NCBI GenBank assembly: GCA_021790055.1
Contig: JAJYIL010000046.1
Location: 1 to 11,421 of the forward strand
Source of the DNA: Bacteroidota bacterium
GTDB lineage: Bacteria > Bacteroidota > Ignavibacteria > Ignavibacteriales > Ignavibacteriaceae
Length of the DNA: 11,421 nt
Direction of reading: 5' to 3'
The notes beneath the pieces were generated by a model. It was not told the DNA's origin. It searched no databases and saw only the letters and a program-made list of their open reading frames with translations. The position numbers and the translations under genes are program-made. Each line of letters begins with the position of its first letter. Position 1 is the stretch's first letter. This document shows positions 1-6,400 of the stretch, in pieces.

Positions 1-62
1 AGATATTGCATGACATTTACCGATCCGATATAAAATTTTACAAACACGATATGGAGATTTAA
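1..62 (+). CDS. C-terminal end of a probable metal ABC transporter ATP-binding protein (partial, 5' end outside window)
   Basis: An open frame enters from the left edge (codons from base 3) and stops at TAA 60-62, giving a 19-residue tail ILHDIYRSDIKFYKHDMEI. This resembles the usual end of ZnuC/MntB-type ABC ATPases, where a segment like 'lyG.dv.ly.H' follows the nucleotide-binding domain. No Walker or signature motif is inside the window, so the call rests mainly on context: the next gene starts four bases later and encodes the membrane permease such ATPases pair with. The ATPase would sit on the cytoplasmic face and power metal uptake. The GGAG for the downstream TTG start lies inside the last codons (53-56), which suggests translational coupling. 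Tail and position are seen; the function is inferred. Confidence 0.55.
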   Translation, partial: ILHDIYRSDIKFYKHDMEI

Positions 63-66
63 CAAG

Positions 67-834
67 TTGCCCTATCAATTGATCTTAAGCTTGATAAGCG
101 GAGTTTTTATTGCCGGATCTGCGGCATACTTAGGAACGATAATGCTCTCAAAAAAAATGACTGTAGTTACCGACCCTTTAGGACATCTTGCTTTGCCGGG
201 AGCTGCCCTTGCGATGATATACGGCTTTAACCTTTCGTTAGGTGCATTCCCTTTTGTAATATTAGGAATATTCATCATCTGGTTCCTTGAGCTGAAGACA
301 AAGCTGCCGATGGAAACATTGACTGCAATAGTTTTCGCAGCCGGTATTGGTATAGCGTTTCTTTTCCTTCCGATTGATGAAGCCGAAGCGGCTTTAATTG
401 GCGACATATCGAAGATCGGATTAATAGAAACTATTATTACGGTAATACTTGGTATAGCAGTTTTTGTAACGGTACAACGAAGCTATCCCCAAATAATGCT
501 TGCAAACATAAATGAAGACATTGCAAAGGTAGAAGGAATAAATGTGAAGCTCTACAACCTGATTTATCTTTTATCGGTAGCAGTAATAGTTGCATTAGGT
601 GTTAACCTGGTAGGAGGATTGATGACTGCCGCTTTAGTAGCTATTCCCGCTGCAGCTTCAAAGAACCTGAGTAAAACGCTTGTTCAATACGGATTGCTGT
701 CGGTAGTGTTCGGGGTAATTTCAGCGGTTGTTGGAATAATAGCTTCGATGATTATCGGACTTCCTTCCGGTCCGCTGGTTATTATTACAAGCGGGATAAT
801 ATTTCTAATTACTATACCGGCTGCAAAAGCTTAA
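67..834 (+). CDS. Metal ABC transporter permease, ZnuB/MntB family (ABC-3)
   Basis: This 255-residue, very hydrophobic protein is an inner-membrane permease of the ABC-3 family, which imports Zn(II), Mn(II) or Fe(II) handed over by a periplasmic binding protein. About seven to eight membrane segments are visible. The family hallmark near residues 35-46 is present as D36-P-L-G-H40-L-A-L-P-G45. Later come the typical 'LVGGLMTAALVAIPAAAS' helix, which matches the conserved region after the 'A..GI' segment, and the C-terminal 'GLPSGPLVIITSG' motif. Length is normal (260-280 is usual). The start is TTG at 67; GGAG at 53-56 gives a 10-base spacing and no in-frame ATG sits close by. It follows the presumed ATPase gene with a 4-bp gap, so they form one operon. 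The substrate-binding gene must lie upstream or elsewhere. Family is firm; which metal is carried cannot be told from sequence. Confidence 0.92.
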   Translation: MPYQLILSLISGVFIAGSAAYLGTIMLSKKMTVVTDPLGHLALPGAALAMIYGFNLSLGAFPFVILGIFIIWFLELKTKLPMETLTAIVFAAGIGIAFLFLPIDEAEAALIGDISKIGLIETIITVILGIAVFVTVQRSYPQIMLANINEDIAKVEGINVKLYNLIYLLSVAVIVALGVNLVGGLMTAALVAIPAAASKNLSKTLVQYGLLSVVFGVISAVVGIIASMIIGLPSGPLVIITSGIIFLITIPAAKA

Positions 835-875
835 TAACTTACTCACTTTAACTAATCCCCGGAATAATGGAGTAG

Positions 876-905
876 TGGAATAATTATATTTACTCTATAA
901 TTCCA
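876..905 (+). terminator. Possible weak transcription-end hairpin after the permease gene
   Basis: TGGAAT (876-881) plus TATA (885-888) can pair with TATAATTCCA (896-905). There is a three-base bulge (882-884) and a seven-base loop. The hairpin lies 41 bases past the permease stop codon in a convergent gap, which is where a terminator is expected. It is AT-rich and has no T-tract after it, so a classical intrinsic terminator is doubtful. It could instead stabilise the mRNA 3' end. Confidence 0.25.
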
Positions 906-1062
906 ACATTCTCAGTCATTGTTTGATTCGTAATTGGAGAACAACACATCCAGGAGTTAGCTTTGCTAAAGATGACTTACTTAAATTGATTTTCTTGCAT
1001 ATCAGAAAGCCGGGTTTACTGGCTATTAGAAAGAGAATACGAGGCTGGTTATAAGGCTTCCA

Positions 1063-1095
1063 TAACGTTTTCAAAACGTTTTCAGAACGATTTCA
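1063..1095. repeat. Three tandem 11-bp repeats with a perfect 17-bp palindrome
   Basis: Three consecutive 11-base units read taacgttttca (1063-1073), aaacgttttca (1074-1084) and gaacgatttca (1085-1095). Overlaid on the first two is a perfect inverted repeat AACGTTTTCAAAACGTT (1064-1080) with 8-base arms around one central base. A second palindrome, AAAACGTTTT (1073-1082), is centred on CG as in LacI-family and cre-type operators. The 11-bp period places the units on one face of the helix. It lies downstream of both flanking genes, 20 bp beyond the protease stop codon, which is unusual for an operator. Function is unknown. Confidence 0.6.
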
Positions 1096-1114
1096 GAGGG
1101 TAATTATAATGATC

Positions 1115-1471
1115 TTAAAGAACCATTGGCAAATCTCTTAGCTGGCGCTTAATCGGATCAAGAGCCAAACCCAAAGCTTCAAGAGTAAATGCGCCAAGAA
1201 GAATTGAATCATCAAGTTCGCCGAAGATAACATCGGCGCCGCCGATTTTATTTCCATATTTGAACAAAGCTATTCCTTTTTTCCTTTTAATTTTTGAACC
1301 GTCAGCCAATCTAAATTCTTGTTCAGTAACCGGCCTTATATCAAGCTTCTCTAAAAGTGTTGATGGAACAACAGAATAGATTGCACCGGAGTCAACTAAA
1401 AACTCTATATCTAAAGTAACTTCAGGTTTTGAAGGATTACCTACTTCGATATTTAGCTTCGTTATGCCCAT
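1115..1471 (-). CDS. Small clan AA (retropepsin-like) aspartic protease
   Basis: This 118-residue soluble protein is a single-domain aspartic protease of the retroviral-pepsin fold. Such proteins must dimerise to build an active site, each copy giving one aspartate. The catalytic loop is 'FLVDSGAIYSVVP' with D27 in D27-S28-G29-A30, which is D-S-G rather than the commoner D-T-G; both are active in the clan. The second hallmark, hydrophobic-hydrophobic-G before a helix, is 'SILLGAFTLEALGLALDP' (89-106), matching bacterial clan AA proteases with their 'LLG...LE..G...D' ending. Between them lies the flap region around 'LADGSKIKRKKG'. There is no signal peptide or membrane anchor, so it is probably cytoplasmic. 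The start is supported by GGAG (minus strand, 1482-1479) seven bases before ATG. It is a lone gene with no partner on its strand. Its substrate and role are unknown, as for most stand-alone bacterial members. Confidence 0.85.
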   Translation of the reverse strand: MGITKLNIEVGNPSKPEVTLDIEFLVDSGAIYSVVPSTLLEKLDIRPVTEQEFRLADGSKIKRKKGIALFKYGNKIGGADVIFGELDDSILLGAFTLEALGLALDPIKRQLRDLPMVL

Positions 1472-1747
1472 CTCTTATCTCCGGGAAATATTTAATTTCA
1501 AATTCTAATTTTAATATACATTTTAAGATATTAAATTACCACTACTACACAGAACCGGAAAAGTTAAATTTACCCATGTACATTAAATTCATCGGTTGAA
1601 TACTTGTTATTAAACACAATCGAACTTCCTAAAAATAATTTAATTATAATTGTATTGATTTATAAATTCCGATTCTTTAATTTTTAACGTAAATAAAAAA
1701 TGAAGCTTTAATTTCTCTCCAGGTACTAATGCAAAGTAATAATATTA
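1472..1747. other. Divergent intergenic region between the protease and the orphan gene
   Basis: This 276-bp, very AT-rich stretch must carry the promoter for the minus-strand protease and probably one for the plus-strand orphan gene. Only the protease ribosome binding site (1482-1479) is clear. A TATAAT at 1645-1650, within the palindrome AATTATAATT (1642-1651), is a possible plus-strand -10 element, but the -35 position 17 bases upstream (GAACTT) is poor. I see no terminator, repeat or further gene. Confidence 0.4.
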
Positions 1748-2164
1748 ATGAATAGATTCGTAAAATCCGGCAAAAAGCTTTTTATTTTTGCTGCCTGTTT
1801 TTTCATCTTTACTGTATTTTTTGATCAGGCAAATCTGCTTGATATACTTATAGGAAACGACAACAGTATAGATATCGAGCACCCGGAAGAGGTTGAGAAA
1901 ACTTTAGTTGACTCCCCCACCATTTTCAATCATATTAATTATAACTCTATTAAAATATCTCCAAATACAAAGGTAAAGCATCATAATAATACTAAGATAC
2001 CGGCGAAGCGAATTATAATTGATGAAGACAGCCCGTCGACCGAAACGATTCCTTTCGATGTTTCCGTTATGGGACAAGGCTTCATCGACAAAAATTCAAC
2101 AGACTATTCTTTTGTTACGATAACAGAATCACTTTATCTCCACAACAAGACATTTCTGATTTAG
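1748..2164 (+). CDS. Hypothetical protein with a hydrophobic N-terminus (138 aa)
   Basis: I do not recognise this protein. Residues 1-10 are basic (KSGKK), followed by a Phe-rich hydrophobic segment at about 11-25 with a cysteine at 17, then 'DQANLLDILIG'. That fits an uncleaved signal anchor or a signal peptide without a clear A-x-A site. FAAC at 14-17 is a poor lipobox because the hydrophobic stretch continues past the Cys. The rest is hydrophilic, rich in Asn, Ile, Thr and acidic residues, with scattered histidines including a 'KHHNN' patch, and probably faces the periplasm. The ATG at 1748 is the only start after the upstream in-frame stop (TAA 1727-1729). No Shine-Dalgarno sequence lies at normal distance, unlike nearly every other gene here. 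A 138-codon open frame in DNA this AT-rich is unlikely by chance, so I think it is, or recently was, coding. It sits 306 bp before the efflux operon; a metal-related role would be speculation. Confidence 0.5.
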   Translation: MNRFVKSGKKLFIFAACFFIFTVFFDQANLLDILIGNDNSIDIEHPEEVEKTLVDSPTIFNHINYNSIKISPNTKVKHHNNTKIPAKRIIIDEDSPSTETIPFDVSVMGQGFIDKNSTDYSFVTITESLYLHNKTFLI

Positions 2165-2258
2165 AACTCAGCCCCAAAATATATATATCCGCTACTCTGC
2201 TTCATTGTTTATAGGCTGGTGAAAAAATACCAGGTATTGAGCATTGTTATTTTGTTGC

Positions 2259-2278
2259 TTTGATTATAGTTAATCAAA
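2259..2278. promoter_or_regulatory. Candidate operator: perfect 8-4-8 palindrome over a possible promoter
   Basis: TTTGATTA (2259-2266) and TAATCAAA (2271-2278) are exact reverse complements separated by TAGT, a 20-bp dyad sized for a dimeric helix-turn-helix repressor. It overlaps TATAGT (2265-2270), a plausible -10 element, with TTGTTA (2244-2249) upstream at a short 15-base spacing. A protein bound here would block that promoter. The dyad is seen; the promoter and regulator class (ArsR, TetR or MarR type) are inferred. It lies 192 bp before the adaptor start codon, leaving a long leader. Confidence 0.4.
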
Positions 2279-2360
2279 AAGTAAAATAAAACAGCAGACA
2301 TGCCCGGCATTACCAATACGCAGAAACCGGTTTTTTCAGAGCAGCCTACAAATTAAGGAA

Positions 2361-2439
2361 CTTCGCTTTACTATTCTTAATACTTCATCGGGAAAGTATT
2401 AAGGCAATATTGCAGCGGTTGTGCCGCATTTAAGCGAAG
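2361..2439 (+). promoter_or_regulatory. Nested stem structure in the leader RNA (three-way junction)
   Basis: An outer stem CTTCGCTT (2361-2368) pairs with AAGCGAAG (2432-2439) and encloses two inner hairpins. The first is a perfect 10-bp stem, CTTAATACTT (2376-2385) with AAGTATTAAG (2394-2403), with an 8-base loop containing CATCGG. The second is a short GC stem, GCGG (2415-2418) with CCGC (2424-2427). The whole fold ends 31 bases before the adaptor start codon. No T-tract follows, so it is not an intrinsic terminator. It matches no riboswitch class that I recognise; it could be a leader control element, an mRNA stabiliser or an old repeat. Confidence 0.45.
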
Positions 2440-2470
2440 CTTTGAATAATATTTCAAATAAGGATATTGT

Positions 2471-3463
2471 ATGATTAAGAGAGCATTAATCTCATTAGCA
2501 ATTTTGATAATAGTTATAACATTCCAAGCGTGCGACGGGTCTGAGAAATATACAAAGACGTTGGAGGCAAGCGCCTCAGCACCGCAAGTACTGGATGATG
2601 GAAATGAAATTGTATTTCCAGGATCAAAACTTGATTTGCCGCAGTTCAAAATAGATACAGTTCACGAAACCACGATGAAGCTTTCAATTTCAGCACCGGT
2701 TTATAATTTAGTAAGCGTCATTAAATCTGATATTATTAGCAAAAAATTATACCTCTTCGAAAATCAGGATATTACTGATCTGTACTCAAATTATCTTACG
2801 AGCGATGCCACAATGGAACATTCATCGCTGGCATTACAGCGTGTGAAGAATCTTTTTGCGCACGGCATAGCGGCGGCAAAGGACATGCAAGACGCAGAAC
2901 AGGATTATGCCTCAACCCAAACCAGTCTTGCAGATAACATCAGTAAATTGACAGCCGTAGGAATAAATCCCAGAGCACTTAAACATGCGCCTGCAGGAAC
3001 TGTCTGGGCGATAGCAGATATTGACGAAGAACAGGTAAGTGAGATTAAGCCGTACTCAAGAGTAGATCTTGAATATGATGCTTATCAGGGCGAACATTTC
3101 TCCGGAATAATTTCCTCAGTAGGCGAGGTTGTTGATCCGGTTACGCGTAAAGTGAAAGTCATGATTTCAATTATAAATCCAGAAGGGAAGCTGCATCCGG
3201 GAATGTTTGGAACGGCTCGTTTCCTTGATGGCTCGATGAAAGTTGTTGCAGTTCCATCTACAAGCGTAATACAAGAAGACAACGGCGCGATGTCCGTCTG
3301 GGTCACTTCCGATTACCGCCATTTCATAAAGCGTCAAGTAAGGATAGGACAGCAGAGTAACAATGAAGATCAGATTCTGGATGGACTAAAGCCGGGTGAG
3401 TTTGTAGTTGCCAAAGGAGGAATATTCCTAAGCAACATGAACCAGGTTGACCCAACGGATTAA
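2471..3463 (+). CDS. RND efflux periplasmic adaptor (CzcB/CusB-like membrane fusion protein), probable lipoprotein
   Basis: This 330-residue protein links the inner-membrane RND pump to the outer-membrane channel. The N-terminus is a signal peptide ending in F18-Q19-A20-C21, a usable but non-ideal lipobox with D22 next; in enterobacteria Asp at +2 keeps a lipoprotein on the inner membrane. A short alpha-helical hairpin spans about 102-162. The beta-barrel domain starts near 'AGTVWAIADIDEEQV' (175-189) and includes 'VGEVVDPVTRKVKV' (217-230) and the family motif 'GKLHPGMFGTARF' (239-251). A membrane-proximal domain ends in 'ILDGLKPGEFVVAKGG'. At 330 residues it is compact: the second lipoyl half normally found between hairpin and barrel is nearly absent. 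AAGGA (2460-2464) lies six bases before ATG. The pump gene follows after 14 bases. Family is sure; cargo is judged from the pump. Confidence 0.9.
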   Translation: MIKRALISLAILIIVITFQACDGSEKYTKTLEASASAPQVLDDGNEIVFPGSKLDLPQFKIDTVHETTMKLSISAPVYNLVSVIKSDIISKKLYLFENQDITDLYSNYLTSDATMEHSSLALQRVKNLFAHGIAAAKDMQDAEQDYASTQTSLADNISKLTAVGINPRALKHAPAGTVWAIADIDEEQVSEIKPYSRVDLEYDAYQGEHFSGIISSVGEVVDPVTRKVKVMISIINPEGKLHPGMFGTARFLDGSMKVVAVPSTSVIQEDNGAMSVWVTSDYRHFIKRQVRIGQQSNNEDQILDGLKPGEFVVAKGGIFLSNMNQVDPTD

Positions 3464-3477
3464 GGAGACAAACAACA

Positions 3478-6400
3478 ATGCTTAAATCAGTAGTTGCATT
3501 TTGTCTAAGTCGGAGGGCAATAATAATTCTTGGTCTTATTTTATTTGTTGGTGCCGGTTATTTTGCATATAAGGGACTCAATATAGAGGCGTACCCGAAT
3601 CCTACTCCGGTAATCCTGGAAATCACAGCCCAGGTTCCGGGTCTTTCTGCCGAAGAAATGGAACGCTATTATACACTTCCTATTGAGACAGGTCTCTACA
3701 CAGTGCCAGGAATAAAAATAATCCGATCAACATCGTTTTATGGACTATCTTTTGTTGAGGTGACTTTTAAGTACGGAGTTGATTTTCATTTTGCTTACAG
3801 CCAGACAGCAGTTGCTTTGCAGCAGAATGTAAGTCTACCGGGCGGAGTTACTCCAAATATCCAGCAGAGTAGTACAACCGGCGAGATTTATCGTTACCAG
3901 GTTATCGGTCCCAAAGGATTTGGAGAAGCTAATCTGCGCACGATTAATACATGGATAGTGACCAGAAGGCTGTTGTCTATTCCGGGTATAGTTCAGGTAA
4001 ATCCATGGGGCGGACCTACAAAAGAATTTGAAGTTGATGTTGATCCGCAAAAGCTCCAGGCATACGACATAACAGTACCGCAGGTACTTACGGCATTGAC
4101 AAACTCCAATATTAATGTTGGCGGACGTGAAATCCGAATCGGGCAGCAGTCCATTAACATTCGCGGCATCGGGCTTATAAACGACGGCGGCAATGACGAC
4201 CTGACAAAAGGCTATAATGTTAACGATATTGAAAATGTTGTTCTTACCCAGAAGAACGGTGTTCCGGTTCTGGTTAAAGATGTTGCTAATGTTATTGTCG
4301 GTCATTTACCTAGACTCGGAATTTGGGGACGGGATTCGCTTGATGACGGGGTTGCAGGAATAGTTGTAATGAGCCGTGATGAACACGCAAGAGATATGCT
4401 GCCGAAAGTAAGAGAAGCAATCTATAACCTGAACCACGATGGAAGCTTACCGCACAGTGTAAAGGTAGTTCCTTTTTATGATAGAGGTCAGCTAATCTCT
4501 ATTACAACAGATACAGTTCTGCATAATTTAATTTTCGGAATTATCCTGGTATTTTTCATCCAGTGGTTATTTCTAGGAAATCTGCGTAGTGCACTAATCG
4601 TCGGAATGAACATTCCGTTTGCTTTATTGTTTGCAATAATCATTTTAGTTATTAGAGGCGAAAGCGCAAATCTTCTTTCTATCGGCGCTGTTGATTTGGG
4701 AATTATTGTAGACTCGGCAGTAATTCTTGTAGAAAACATTTTCCGTAATTTTCAGCGCGGTCCGGAAGAAAAGCAATCACTCCTTCAGAAGCTTGCAGAA
4801 GGAGATTGGGGACCCGACACTACAAGATCTTCTGCACACACCGCAACCGGCACCGGGTGGACAGACCGATTAAGATTAATTCTTGTCAGCGCTTTACAAA
4901 TCGACAAAGCAGTCTTGTTCTCCACTTTAATAACGGTTGCAGCATTTGTTCCTCTTTTTACCATGACCGGTGTAGAAGGCGCTATATTTGGACCGATGGC
5001 ACGGACTTATGCCTATGCATTAGGCGGTGCTTTGATAGCAACTTTTACTGTTACGCCTGTTTTGTCTTCCATACTTCTGCCGGAACATTTAAAGGATTAT
5101 GAAACAATAGTTGTCAGGGCATTACACCGAATCTATAAACCGGCACTTCGCTTTTCGTTGAACCATAGAGCGCTTATGGTAAGTGCCGGTATTATATTTA
5201 TCGGTATTGCCTACTTGTTGTCAACTCATTTAGGCAGCGAATTCCTACCGCAACTTGAGGAGAATAATTTTTGGATCCGCGCATCAATGCCCACAACTTT
5301 ATCACTGCAAGACGGCGAAGCCATGGCGAGAAGAATGCGGCTAATTCTAATGAAATATCCCGAAGTAGTTACTGTAACCTCACAGCTCGGCAGACCTGAC
5401 GACGGCAGCGATGCATCTCCGTTCTCAAATGTTGAATTGTTTGTGCCATTAAAGCCGCCGAGTGAGTGGTCTAATGGTATGACTAAGAAAAAATTAACTT
5501 CTCTAATCAGTAATGAATTCTCACATTATTTTCCGGGTGTCAGCTTCACATATTCTCAATACATTCAAGATAATATTGAAGAAGCGATGTCCGGAGTTAA
5601 GGGAGCTAATTCAGTAAAGATTCTTGGTCCCAATCTTGACACACTGACCGCATTGGCAGAACAAACCAGAAATTTAATGAACAGAGTAAGAGGAATTACA
5701 GACCTTGGAATATTTCCTGTACTTGGACAGCCGAATTTAAATATCATAATAAACCGGGAAATGGCGGCAAGGTACGGACTTAATGTCAGCGATATTACTT
5801 CCGTAATTCAAGCGGCGCTGAGCGGCGCAGTTGCAACTACCGTATTTGAAAGCTACAGACAGTTTGATGTAGTAGTCCGATATCCTTCAGAATACCGCAA
5901 CAGTATAGAAAAAATACGGAACATAAAAGTTGCCTACCCAACAAGCAGCGGAGTCAATGCATATATTCCGCTGGATGAAGTGGCTGATATTAAAATGGAT
6001 AACGGCGCTTCGTGGATTTATCATGAAAGCGGTGAGAGGTTCATTCCAATTAAGTTCAGTGTCCGGGGACGCGATCTCGGAAGTGCTGTTGCGGAAGCAC
6101 AAGGGCTTATTAAAAAGGATGTGAGGCTTCCAAGCGGGTATCATATTGTTTGGGCAGGTGAATTCGGCGAACTTCAGGCAGCTAACCGGCGTCTTGCAGT
6201 TATTGTACCTATTACGTTGATAATCATACTGGGAATGCTCTATGTAATGTTCAACTCATGGATGGATTCGCTCCTGGCTCTTTCCGGGATGCCGTTTGCA
6301 ATAGCAGGCGGAGTGCTGGCTCTTTATATCTCAGGCATTTCTTTCAGCATCTCCGCTGCGATTGGTTTTATATCGCTCTTCGGTGTATCTGTAATGAACG

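Larger units (their letters stand above)
835..1114. other. Convergent intergenic gap (280 bp) without a supported gene
   Basis: The gap separates the 3' ends of the metal permease (plus) and the aspartic protease (minus). It holds the weak hairpin at 876-905, a small TTAGC-TTT-GCTAA hairpin at 957-969 and the repeat/palindrome block at 1061-1095. One frame stays open from about 896 to a TAA near 1053 and translates to a basic stretch including 'IRKPGLLAIRKRIRGWL'. It has no ATG and no convincing ribosome binding site, so I do not call a gene. It could be a decayed gene remnant. Confidence 0.6.
2165..2470 (+). other. Palindrome-rich leader of the RND efflux operon (no gene)
   Basis: This 306-bp non-coding stretch before the adaptor gene holds a dense series of inverted repeats: AATACC-A-GGTATT (2226-2238), an 8-4-8 palindrome at 2259-2278, ATGCC-C-GGCAT (2300-2310), AAACCGGTTT (2324-2333) running into six T's (2331-2336), and a nested hairpin structure at 2361-2439. 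The first ~60 bases hold an AT run (atatatat) and nothing else I can name. The short open frame on the opposite strand crossing this region looks like a shadow. This is the likely control region of the pump genes, since no regulator gene is adjacent. Confidence 0.6.

Noticed and set aside
896..1053. Possible gene remnant translating to 'IRKPGLLAIRKRIRGWL'
   Set aside because: No ATG, no ribosome binding site, short, and no confident family; chance open frame cannot be excluded.
2300..2336. Possible intrinsic terminator or attenuator (CCGG pairing followed by six T's)
   Set aside because: Only four GC pairs (2304-2307 with 2327-2330) can form at that distance, or a palindrome with a four-base loop; too weak to call.
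2377..2649. 90-codon minus-strand open frame crossing the leader
   Set aside because: It is mostly antisense to the adaptor's signal peptide and N-terminal region; the leader there is better explained by the paired stems. No family resemblance.
3835..4305. 156-codon open frame on the minus strand
   Set aside because: It is antisense to a conserved part of the RND pump, has a Cys/Asn-rich composition typical of shadow frames, and resembles no family.
4806..5102. 98-codon plus-strand open frame in another phase
   Set aside because: It is internal to the pump gene, with a Cys/His/Arg-rich out-of-frame translation and no ribosome binding site.
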